From Lonicera japonica (lineage: Eukaryota; Streptophyta; Magnoliopsida; Dipsacales; Caprifoliaceae), in contig CM038466.1 in NCBI GenBank assembly GCA_021464415.1, positions 29,017,017-29,081,016 of the forward strand: DNA of 64,000 bases, given 5' to 3'. The notes beneath the pieces were generated by a model. That model worked only from the letters and a program-made list of their open reading frames with translations. It searched no databases and had not been told where the DNA came from. Shown here piece by piece: positions 1 through 9,943 of this stretch (the first letter of the stretch is position 1; the number at the start of each line of letters is the position of its first letter). The translations under genes and the position numbers were made by a program.

Positions 1-182
1 TTTTCTCGTAAAACGTAATGGCGACTTTGAATGAACCCTCTTGCATCTAGAAATAGAACACAGTGACACTTGATAGGAATTATCAACTGATTGAAGCAAA
101 TGGAACGACGGAATCCTCTCCGACGTTTTAGACGCCCAAGAACGGGAACGAGACCCGGGGGTCGCATTTGCGGATTCTCACA
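1..182 (+). mobile_element. 3' end of a Tat-type Ty3/gypsy LTR, cut by the window edge
   Basis: These bases align over their whole length with the last ~180 bp of the LTR that ends at 55743: same order of blocks, same terminal GGATTCTCACA, with scattered substitutions and small indels. The LTR ends in CA at 182. The bases after 182 do not match the primer-binding site that follows 55743, so this is either the 3' LTR of an element lying to the left or a solo LTR. Orientation is the same as the element at 54163. The U3 part, with its palindrome array, is outside the window. Confidence 0.85.
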
Positions 183-609
183 AGGGTCAATAGAATAATT
201 TTACTTATAATTTAAACTTGTTTCTTATCTACTACCTAAAGATTTATATTCCATATATAAAACAAAAATAACTGCCTCAAAAATATATTATTTTCTCTTT
301 TACTTTTTAATCACTTTGCAAGTGCTAATGCATTATAAGTTTATTCCTTTTTTAATTTCACTTTTCCAAAGAGTTAATTTCCTTTTTTGTAAAAAAAAAA
401 ATTCAAATACAAAACTAAAGAGTTGAATGTTATTTTTTTTTTCAGGAGTTAATTTTTTTCATTACACGTGTTAAGATATATTTTAATAATATCACATTAA
501 GTGATAATATGATGCTATATTAGTGACAAATTGTTTATCACATAAATAATAATATTAAACAAATAAACAATAATACTAAGCAAATAAATAATTTAATAAA
601 AAGAATAAG
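183..609. other. AT-rich intergenic sequence
   Basis: Poly-A/T-rich DNA with no convincing reading frame or repeat boundary. Confidence 0.5.
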
Positions 610-998
610 ATATTTGTACCTTGATTTTCTGCAAAATAACTTCTATAACTCGAAATTTGTTGATATTTGATTTTGATTAGTGTAAGTGTATATGTATGAG
701 AGAAAAATGGAAAGAATGATACAAGATGAAACAAAATGTGGGCAAATGTTTAAATAGGGAGAAATATGACCGTTAAACACCATCCTACCGTTGGAGAATG
801 CCGTTGAGGGTGTGCTGACTGGGCTAGGCAGACTCACGACATTCAGAATGTCGTGAGTGGCTGCTGATTGGGCAGTGGGGCGATGGACTGTACATCGTGA
901 AATGATGGCATGACATTTTTCCCTTACGCGCTATGGAGATCGATGTGTTAAAATGCCAAATTTACCTACCCATTTACCATACACACTGCAGATGGTCT
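610..998 (-). mobile_element. Possible 5' part of a PIF/Harbinger-like element
   Basis: Read on the minus strand from 998 the sequence starts with (A)GACCATCTGCAGTG, which resembles the termini of plant PIF/Harbinger MITEs, and is flanked by TAA. It continues through a GC-richer stretch with a perfect hairpin (832-858) to a TATA-like CTATTTAAAC near 755, the layout of a promoter region. No matching second terminus was found, so the element would be truncated near 610. Family assignment is by resemblance only. Confidence 0.35.
832..858. repeat. Perfect 13-bp inverted repeat with 1-nt loop
   Basis: Arms ACTCACGACATTC and GAATGTCGTGAGT flank a single A. This is the strongest short hairpin in the first 2 kb and lies inside the Harbinger-like segment. 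Confidence 0.9.
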
Positions 999-1000
999 AA

Positions 1001-1592
1001 GCCAATAGGCAAAATGTGAAAAAGGGACCGCCCTCGACTACTATGGAAAAGAGTATGTAGTTACTTTTATGATTTTTACATTTATTTTATACACATATAC
1101 ATAAAGGGTGAATTTAGGGGAAAGGGGGGGGGGGGGGGATAGGACGGACTTCAGCAGAGAGGAAAATATTGAAAAACCTACTAACACTTGCAAAATAAAA
1201 TAAAATAGTTTAAGTCCTCCCCTTTGCTAGATTTTATCGCATCTCTTAGACCAGTTCAAATATTATAAGCCTACTAATTTATAATTCTTTTAAATATATA
1301 TTATAAAAAAATCGAGGAAAGAGCTGTGCGCACGCTACTCGATGGAGTAGGCCGTGTTAGTGAAAACTGAACAAGCTGAATTTTCCATTGCCTCAACCAT
1401 TATATGGTTATACATTCAATTTATTTTATGATTTTTTTATCTGTTACTATTAGTACACCCCTCAAAAAATTCATGTATCTTTCCCTGTATGTATATATAT
1501 GTAGTCATATTGTCAAATTAAAGCAAATATTACTTTGCCGGACCAAATTACTACTATACAATATATATTCTTTCATTTGAGACATTGTTTTG

Positions 1593-1637
<45 letters not shown>

Positions 1638-2455
1638 TTTGCTTTGACAATAATGTCACCCCATATGTGTGTTTATATATATATATGCATATTTTGAAGT
1701 CAATGTTTTAGTACGTATTTTTTTTTAAAAAAATATTATGTTAAGTGGACTCCCTATTGAATTTTTGCATCCACCGCTGTGTATATTAGAGGTGTTGTGG
1801 CCAATCTGAAAACCAATCAATCGAACCGAAACAATTCTAACTGACCCGTTAAAAACTGATCCGAAAAAAAAAATAGCCGAACAAACCGAACTGAAACCAA
1901 AATTAATTACCATACACAAAATGATGTCATTTTGCATATGACTTTACTCTTCGAATTGACAAAAACTTGAAGCTAAATACCAAGATGTAACAAATTAAAT
2001 CCAAATGGTATGTGTGTATCTTGTAATATACAATCACAAAATAGTTGGCCATACACATTTTGTGTACAAAAAACTTAATTTAAATGATCATATAGATATT
2101 ATAATACATAATCATGTCTTCCTTAGATTCCATGCTAGTTTGATTGTCCATACCCAGGGGGATGTTGCAGGATTTGCAGAAAAGTCCATTTCTAATTATT
2201 TGATTTCACCCTACCTAATCATCCTGCGGTTTTCTATGTATAAAATTCAGAGTAGGTACAAATTAAAGTTATGTTTAGTGTTTCTTCTTGTGAATACATG
2301 GGCCTGTTTGGTAGGTGTTTTTTTTAAATTTAATTTAAAATCAATTTTATTTTACACTTCTTAAAGTTTATTTTATTTTATTTTTTTTATCTAATTTTTT
2401 TTTAAAAACACTATAATTTTAAATCCAAAAATCAAAATTAGATAAAATATATATA
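1001..2455. other. Intergenic sequence with simple repeats
   Basis: Contains a run of 15 G at 1124-1138, an (AAT)n microsatellite, and at about 1797-1900 a decayed stretch rich in CCGAAC/CCGAA motifs recalling the hAT-like MITEs at 3843 and 9355, but without termini. A frame at 2005-2364 has no recognisable domain. The bases near 2280-2310 resemble those near 3805-3835, suggesting an old local duplication. Confidence 0.5.
1593..1638. repeat. (AAT)n microsatellite
   Basis: About fifteen uninterrupted trinucleotide units. Confidence 0.95.
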
Positions 2456-3552
2456 CACTACGAGAAAACAAGGCTTTGACGGCATTTATTTTGCTGCACT
2501 ATAAATAAATGCCGAGAAAATAGTTTTTCCGGCACTTTTGAACAAAATGCAGAGAATTTACGGCATTTTGTACAAAATACCGGGAATTTATGGCATTTCA
2601 TAACAAATGCCGATAATTTGTGGCACTTTCCAATAAGTGCTGACAATATTAATATTTTTTTCGGCATTTTGTACAAAATGCCGAGAATTTATGGTATTTC
2701 AAAACAAATACTGCAAATTTACAACGCTCGTCAACAAGTGTGAACAATATTAATACTTTTCCTAACATTTTGTACAAAAATTTTGGAGTTTATGCCGTTC
2801 TATACAAGATCTAGTAATTTCTCAACATTTTTTAACAAATGTTAACAATGTTAAAGTGTAGGTAACCCAAAATTTTATTATATATGTGTGTATATCTTTG
2901 CACACCTTATGCGTCAGTTGTGTCGAAAAAGAAATATAGTTCAAAATATTAATAATCTTGTTTATTTAAATCAAATTTTTAATTATATGTATTTGAATTA
3001 AATTAAAGTATAAAAAATATACACAAATAAATAAAAATTGTCATCAATTGAGATAATTAAAAAAATCTAAATTTTAGTATCTCTTTTTATGTAATGATAC
3101 CAATGGTTCATATTTCTATGTGGATGTATATTGTGTGTATATATAGAAATAAGTTATTAAAAGAAGAATTTACAATTTAGTAACAATTAAGTATTTTAGC
3201 GTAGCGGTTAATGAGTTGAGATAAAAAATGTGTACGGTGAAACTTGGTGTTAGTCACGAGTTCGAGTCTTGCTAGAGACAAAACTTGTGGAATTTTTATT
3301 TTTGTTATTGTAGATTTTTCGGCATTTATATAAATGCCGTAAAAGAAGTTTTGTCGGCATTTTACACAAGTCCCGCTATAAATGCCGCTAATGTTCCCGG
3401 CATTTGTAAAAATGCCGAAAATCTTTTACGACATTGGCTTTTAAGGTACTTAAACAAATGCAGAGAAAAATGCCGTAAAAAGTTTTAACGGCATTTATAC
3501 TACTTATAACGGCATTATCCTAATGCTGAGAAAAGCCACTTTTTTTGTAGTG
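2456..3552. mobile_element. Non-autonomous CACTA (En/Spm) element
   Basis: The left end reads CACTACGAGAAAACAAGG and the right end, on the complement, CACTACAAAAAAAGTGGC; both are typical CACTA termini. The 3-bp target duplication ATA is present on both sides (2453-2455 and 3553-3555). Subterminal regions are filled with short motifs in both orientations around AAATGCCG/CGGCATTT, the usual transposase-binding arrangement of the superfamily. At 1097 bp with no transposase frame it cannot be autonomous. Frames within it (for example 2458-2676 minus, 3285-3488 plus) are by-products of the subterminal repeats. Confidence 0.9.
3197..3268 (+). promoter_or_regulatory. tRNA-like Pol III A and B boxes inside the CACTA element
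   Basis: TAGCGTAGCGG (3197-3207) fits the A-box pattern and GAGTTCGAGTC (3258-3268) fits the B-box core GTTCGA. The order and ~50-bp spacing are those of a tRNA-derived SINE head. No full tRNA fold was recognised. A SINE remnant carried by the element is the most likely reading. Confidence 0.5.
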
Positions 3553-3842
3553 ATATTTGAAACATACTCGTCGAGATCTATAAAATAAGATTCATTGTGA
3601 CTATTTTTTGAAAAAAAAATTACGAGATTTTTTAGTCGGTTCAAAAAAAAACTTAAAAAAATACCAAATTCACTTTTCAACATACTTCTAAATTTTATCA
3701 AACACTATTTTAAAAACTCAACTCAAAATATCAACCAAATATCGCCATGGTGACCACATTCATGTACTTTATACATAGAAAACACTTATTGTGATAATTT
3801 GTCAGTTTCTTCTCGTGAATATACGGGCCCACTTAACGAATA

Positions 3843-4371
3843 TAGGGCTGGGACCGGTTCGGTTCCTAGCTAATTTTGGAAGAACCATTAACCGAACCGT
3901 TTATATCATAACGGTTCGGTTTGAAGTATGAAAAAGTAAAGAACCGTTGAAGAACCGAACCAGTTTTAACAGTTTGGTTCCTCCGGTTTATCGGTTAATC
4001 GTTAACAAGAAAAAAATCAAAATATTAATGGTTATTCGGTTCTTCCAGTTTATTAGTTAACCGTTAAAAAGAGAAAAATCGAAATATTAACAATTATTAA
4101 AAAATAATAATGGTTATTGTAAAGAAATAACGGTTCTAACGATTCGGTTCCTAAGCATTGGAATAGAATTTAGAAGGAAAAATTCAATAACAGTTCCTTA
4201 ACGGTTATTGGAAAGAAATTATACTAAAAACTGTTAATCGAACCGTTAACAAATAGACAAGAACCGAACCGTTAAAAAAAATAGCAAATTTTGAAGAACC
4301 GAACCGAACCAATTTTTATCGGTTCGGTTCGGACCGGTTCTCCGGTTCCCGGTTCTATTTTCCCAGCCCTA
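3843..4371. mobile_element. hAT-like MITE (copy 1 of 3)
   Basis: Left terminus TAGGGCTGGGACCGG and right terminus ending TCCCAGCCCTA are inverted. Flanking 8-mers AACGAATA (3835-3842) and AACTAATA (4372-4379) match at 7 of 8 positions, an 8-bp target duplication as made by hAT transposases. The interior is almost wholly GAACCG/CGGTTC and AACGGTT motifs in both orientations, with no coding capacity. Confidence 0.85.
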
Positions 4372-4555
4372 AACTAATACATGGTGACCACATTATATAT
4401 GTTTAGTATAAATTAAAAATTATGTATACATAGAAAACACTCTTAGCGCATATCAGAAATGCTAGAGAGACATAGTAATCTAACATAAAAATTATATAAT
4501 GTAGTCACCATGTATTTGTTGTGCACCACTGGCACTCAGTCCGCGCACCATCAAA

Positions 4556-4836
4556 GCTCTGATACCAATTGTTGGGCCCACTGGCACTCGTGGTCAGGCC
4601 CGGGGCACCAATTTGGCTCGTATGATATTGTCCCCAACTTAAACACCTTTGAACTACAGGTGTGAGGCTTTCACTTAAAAGATCTCGTTCCTATGTGGTG
4701 ACACTCTTCCACTTATCTACCCACGTTGAGTTATATAATTTTTCCACGTGAGACCAATAGTTTTAGTCAACCATTCTCAACAGTATTGATAAAGTGGGTT
4801 CATATAAAACCCATCTTTTCTCAATACGATCTAACA
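4556..4836 (-). mobile_element. Short LTR with initiator-Met-type primer-binding site (copia or TRIM-like)
   Basis: On the minus strand a 267-bp LTR runs from TGTTAGATCG (4836) to CCCAACA (4570), with TG...CA ends. It is followed at once by ATTGGTATCAGAGC (PBS 4567-4556), complementary to the 3' end of initiator tRNA-Met. No second LTR was found to the left within reach, so this is a 5' LTR plus PBS left by truncation. The short LTR suits a TRIM or short-LTR copia element. Confidence 0.7.
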
Positions 4837-6710
4837 ATAAATAATTCTCAAACTAATATATCACTAATAATTTACTGTGAGATAAATGTGTTCACGCAAA
4901 GGAAATTTGTATATATGCATAGAGAATGCACCATTATTGGTTCCTGATGAGTTGGGTAACGAAATAGAAACTAGACCCTCGTAATTTGTCTGCACCTCCT
5001 AGCTAGCTTGACCACGTAATAACAATAATGGAGTTAGAAGAAGACGTGTAGGTTGCTTGCTGATAAAAGTTAACCCCACGTTGAAATATTGATATTTCAG
5101 TAACTTTTGATTCATTCTTTCTCTGTCTTAAACTTCTTATCAAATGTCATTCAAAATAATTTTTGAGTGTGATTAATTGGAGAAATGTTATATTCATAAT
5201 CTTTTGAGAAAATCAGTTATTCATACCGGGTGCACCTGTGAGTTGCACATTTGTCCTTCAAGTGTATATCGCCTCGACAAATGAACAATTCAAAACTTAA
5301 AATGGCGATTTTGGATCCATCCACATAATTTGTCAGTTTGTTCACATTTCGAATATTTATTAAGTTTATCTATATTGCCTACGAAGTTTTTCCTCGTTTT
5401 ATGATAAATTTACTAGAAGAATTTTTAGGTTGACATCTAAGGATATTAGTTTTTATTTCAATATCAAAACGGTACATTAAAGTCAATACCAGAACTTTAT
5501 TGATTCCAATACAAAGTGCCATCAATCTTTTAGCATAATTATAGATTATTTTCAGCACTACATTTTTAACGATTAAAGGTAAATTTCAAACAGTTTAGAT
5601 GATTGAATCTCCTTAATACGTTTGACATCGAGATGGAAACTCTGGTCGATCACACCATTAATTCTTAGTTATTTCTCAACTTTTAATACCATTTTAATCC
5701 ATGCATTTTTTGCCGAATCCGCATCGCGTTACAAAATATTTATCGACTCTGTTGATAGGATTCATTGTTTTACAATCGTGTTAGTAAAACTTCAAATAAT
5801 ATATCGGCGAATATTTGTAATGGTGTAAGTGAATCGTTTATGTAAGTATTTACTAGCTAACAAAGTGACAAGAAATTGGAAAGATAAGATAAAATAAAGA
5901 AATATATTCAATTAGGAATCTAACTTTTATATGTTCATTTTGCATATTAAATTGGGGGAATTTTTTTGTAAGGCGATTTTCAAAAGTTTGACAAAAAAGT
6001 GACAAAATTTAAGAGTGGATAAACAGAAAAAATACTTGGATCACTGAAAGCCAAGATATCCTAAGCATAATTATATGTATACGAATTACTTTTAAATCAT
6101 AGGAAGTAAATTTCAAAAGAAAATCTGGCCTGCCATGTATATATATATTGCAGTCTGAATCCGGTTCAAAGTGGTCCGTGTACGGATTGAATTTTAGCAA
6201 TGAATTTTCGTCGTCAAAACATTAAAAAAATATTTTTAGTAACCAAAAATCATCGAGAACATTTCCATCCATCTATCCATCTATATAAATATGCACGTTA
6301 TGTCTTATTATATTTTGCCAGTTAGCTAAAATCCATCAGCAAAAACAGAACGTCGCTGATATTTTATTATAGGGAATATATGAATTAGTCAATTGCATTT
6401 ATTTTTTATTTTTTTGTTTCGAAATAAAATTGAGAGTAATTTCAATCTGTGAAGTGGATTGATATATATCACTGAAGATTGTAAAGAAAGCAATTGAGAG
6501 GGGCCTAGGTGACACAATATAATTATATACATATATATAGATATAGTGTAGGCGATGCTTGTGTAAATTGTCATTTTCCGCACGAACATTTTTTGGAACT
6601 TTGTGTTAATGAGAATAATTATAATATTTAATAATAACACCACAAATTTCGCCAAGAAAAAAATGTCACTGATAAATGGAATATACCAACTTGATTAAGA
6701 AATTAATTAA
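4837..6710. other. Intergenic sequence, no gene recognised
   Basis: AT-rich DNA. Short frames at 5622-5828 (plus), 6009-6200 (minus) and 6389-6655 (minus) lack domain signals and have the hydrophobic/Lys-Asn composition of random AT-rich translation. Confidence 0.5.
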
Positions 6711-6980
6711 GGGCGGAGATATTGGCACCTTCCAATATATCTTAAAAATACTCATACTTTTCATTCAGGTCCTTCATAACCGAGTAAGATATATATTACT
6801 TGATTATAAAAAATCGAATATAAACTTGAATAATACCTATACTCGGTTGTCAATAATTGAATATATAAACTTATACTCGACCTTTACAAAATCGAATAAC
6901 AAACATTTTACTCAGTTACAATGAACCGAATAAAAATAAAAATATTACAAAATGTTTTGAGGGTATCGATATTTTCACTC
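6711..6980. mobile_element. Small Mutator-like MITE
   Basis: Flanked on both sides by TTAATTAAG or TTAATTAA (6703-6711 and 6981-6989), a perfect 8-9 bp target duplication. Inside it the ends GGGCGGAGATATTGGCAC and, on the complement, GAGTGAAAATATCGATAC are inverted and differ mainly by transitions. The interior carries ACTCGGTT/CGAGTAT motifs also seen in the element at 24962-25226. There is no coding capacity. Confidence 0.65.
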
Positions 6981-7017
6981 TTAATTAAGAAAAAAAGGAT
7001 AACAAGCTGGTAGTAAC

Positions 7018-7143
7018 TTCTTAAAGACTTTTATCAGCAACGAATCTATTAAAAAAATATTTTACTCGATACATTCAAAATTCTTTAAGACTTTTATTGG
7101 CAACGAATCTATTAAATAAATATTTTACTTGATACATTCAAAA
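7018..7143. repeat. Two-copy tandem duplication, ~63-bp unit
   Basis: The segment starting TTCTTAAAGACTTTTATC is repeated at 7081 as TTCTTTAAGACTTTTATT and both continue through CAACGAATCTATTAAA to GATACATTCAAAA, with few changes. Confidence 0.85.
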
Positions 7144-8578
7144 TGTTGCCAGTTAGGTGTGATTATTTTTTTCTCACTAATTTAATCATTCAGCCCTTGG
7201 CGTTGCTTGTTGGCTTTGGATTAGAGTGTCAAATCAAATACTCTATGATTACACTTAAAAAAAACCGAAAAGAAAAGGAAAGGAAAAGGAAAAACATTCC
7301 CACCTCATTTATTTATATATTGCTTGAATAAATAAATAAATAAATATATATATATATATATATAAAGATGTGATAAAATTACGTACATACATAAATTAAA
7401 GTCGTCTGAATTGAAAGACACGCTGAAATAACCATGAAGGCGGGATCTAAGATTGTTCCGGGTGTTAATAATGGTTGGCTCAAATTATTAGTTACATATG
7501 TAAAAATTGTAAAAGTCAATAAAGGTTGATAAATAAAATAGTCTCGCTTCGTTTCATAACATAAATCTCTACACATGTGTCCTAATAGTATTTAAGTTGG
7601 AAACATTATCGTTATTACGTGAGCGAACTGGTGGGTCGGATAGTTGCCTTCCTAGCAGGAAGGGGGCCCCGTATGCAGTGAGTACAACAGCAAGAGCTCA
7701 ATCCCAAAATGATAATAAAGAGGGATATATCTGCCATTACTTACGTGGTACATTCGAAGGACGACCGCGTTCTTAACATCATTTGTCAATCTATATTCAA
7801 TATAACACTGACTTCTTAGGTGTTGATTAATTCATCTTTTAAGAACGCTGTAACTTATTGAAAAAATTAACTCAAATTACAAGCATGAGAATAGATGATT
7901 ATAAATGATTCATGTATTGGTTAAACCAACTTTAGAACGATAAATAAATTAGGCACAACATAAGCATGACATAAAATGATACAGCGTGAGCACTACTGCA
8001 CTAGTTAGCTTTGTAATCAACTAAAACCTCCTTCGGATCAGTGTTGAAATAGATAGGGTTAGTCTTTGTTTTATATTCTTTTTGTTATTATTATTATTAT
8101 TGTTTTTTGTATTTTTCACTATGTACGTGCCAACTATTTTCTAATTAATCAAATTAAATACACTTAAATAAAACTAAAATTAAATTGAAACTAGTATACA
8201 CAAAAACATGCACTAGTATAATACTATTTTCCATCAGGAAAAAAATATTATTTCATTATCTCTCTCAATTATTATTTATTTATTATATTGCAAATCATTA
8301 TACAAGTATTCGGGAAACAAAAGCCAGTATTTCTTCCTCTTATTTGAGACTCTTTTTTTTTTATTTATTAAAAATAATTGGAGAGAAAAACATAATGTGG
8401 TAATTAAAATATGATTGCGAAACATTTTGATGATGAAACCAGGTAGAGAACCAAATGGGTACTTTATTGAGCCGGAAAAGGTTGTCTACTTTATTTATTG
8501 TTTTACATAATCTTTTGAATCAGGTTTTTATTGACTTGGCTAGTTACTGTGTAGAATTTTTCGGAGATGTTCTTAGGG
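7144..8578. other. Intergenic sequence, no gene recognised
   Basis: AT-rich with short purine and (TA)n tracts; small frames lack recognisable domains. Confidence 0.5.
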
Positions 8579-9140
8579 TGCGTTTGGTTACACAATTTTA
8601 GAATTTTATTAGAATTGAGTGCGTTTGGTTACACGGTTTTGAAATTTTGTGACAAGAATTACAATATCATTGTTTGGGTTGTACCTAGTTTCATTTAAAA
8701 TTCTAGTAGAGTTATAATTTGTTTGTTTGGGTAAATTATAGAATTCATATAAAATTTCAAATAAACAATAGGTTTAAACAACTCCGCCACCGCCGCCCAT
8801 GGCCGCCACCTAGTGGTGGAGCTCGTTAGTGAGTTTCAAAGCTTCAGTGAAGTCACCTGAGCTCCGGTGGGGTCGCCAGAGTGCTGGTTGAGGTCGCTGG
8901 AGCATCGGAAGAGCGGTGGTGGCTATAGTTGTCGCAATGTACATGCATATACATATATTTGGTTTATATGATGGTAAATAGGTACTTCCTTGTGTGTATA
9001 TAGATTTATATTTCACTTTTTGTGTGTGTATATATATATATATGTATTTCACTATGTGTATATGTATATTACATTGTATATATATATTACCTATAGTGTG
9101 TATTTTGAGCGGGCAAAGGGTTAAACGGGTGGTGGTAAGC

Positions 9141-9252
9141 GAAAGGGTAAGGGTAGGGGTAGGGGTAGGGGTAGGGGTGGGGGTGATGGTAGTGGTGGTG
9201 GGGTGGGGTGGGTGGTGATGATGTAGGATGGGGAAGGTGTGGGGTGGGCGGT
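9141..9252 (+). repeat. G-rich minisatellite, (GGGGTA)n-like
   Basis: Several consecutive GTAGGG/GGGGTA units, then GGTGGTGGGGTGGGGTG. Many G3-G5 runs with short loops could form G-quadruplexes. This is not the plant telomere repeat TTTAGGG. Confidence 0.75.
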
Positions 9253-9354
9253 GGTCATTAAGAGTACTATTTTTAGAATTCAATTAGAATTGGAGTTGGA
9301 AAACAATAATCTCCTATAGAATTCAATCATTTGGAATTCTATTAGAATTCTAAA

Positions 9355-9843
9355 TAGGGCTGGGATAATAAACCAAAAAACCGAAAACCGAACCAAAAAA
9401 ACCGAAAAAAAACCGGTTCGGTTCGGTTATTATTATTAAAGTGGACATTTTTACCGGTTCGGTTCCTAATGGTTATTAACGGTTCGGTTCTCGGTTCCTT
9501 GGTCAATTTAATTAAAAGAACCGTTAGGAACCGTTTTAACGGTTCTAATGGTTTTAACGATTCCCCGAATAACCGTTAGACCGGTTTTTTTTACCAATTT
9601 TAAGGGTTTTAACGGTTCTAACGGTTCCCCGAAGAACCGTTAGAACCGTTTTTGGCCGGTTCCTACGATTATTAACGGTTCTAACGGTTCCAACGGTTCC
9701 CCGAAGAACCGAACCGTTAGAACCGGTTCGGTTCCACTTTCGGTTCTTGAAAAAAAATGCTTAAAACCGAACCGTTTTTAATTTTCGGTTCTCGGTTCCG
9801 GTTCTTATCATTTAGGACAAGAACCGAACCGATCCCAGCCCTA
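9355..9843. mobile_element. hAT-like MITE (copy 2 of 3), perfect 8-bp target duplication
   Basis: The termini TAGGGCTGGGAT and, at the right, ATCCCAGCCCTA are perfectly inverted. The flanks ATTCTAAA (9347-9354) and ATTCTAAA (9844-9851) are identical. The interior is a dense field of AACCGTT, AACGGTT and GGTTC motifs in both orientations, like copy 1. No protein is encoded; the frame at 9717-9941 minus is incidental. Confidence 0.92.
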
Positions 9844-9943
9844 ATTCTAAATTTGAATCTTAATGTAGTATTCAAACAATGAAATTTCAAAACCATGCTC
9901 CAATTCCAATTATATAGCATGGAATTGGGGTTACTAAACACAT

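Larger units (their letters stand above)
8579..9943. mobile_element. MITE-like element with GTGYGTTTRGT termini, interrupted by a hAT MITE
   Basis: The left end GTGCGTTTGGTTACAC and the complement of the right end, ATGTGTTTAGTAACCCC, are imperfect inverted repeats. Both are followed by related TTTTGAAATTT blocks. The left terminus is duplicated in tandem (8579 and about 8620). The middle is GC/G-rich (8785-9260) and yields spurious frames on both strands. The hAT MITE at 9355-9843 splits the right part; its target duplication shows it arrived later. Target duplication of the outer element was not resolved. Confidence 0.5.

Noticed and set aside
2005..2364. 119-residue frame as a gene
   Set aside because: AT-rich, no domain, no splice or promoter context.
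6389..6655. 88-residue hydrophobic minus-strand frame
   Set aside because: Hydrophobic Ile/Leu content is what AT-rich random sequence gives; no start context or homology.
9151..9180. Telomere-like repeat
   Set aside because: The unit is GGGGTA, not TTTAGGG, and the run is short and inside a MITE.
8810..9283. 157-residue minus-strand frame, Thr/Pro-rich
   Set aside because: It is a translation of the G-rich minisatellite and the (TA/TG) tract; the opposite strand is open too. No domain.
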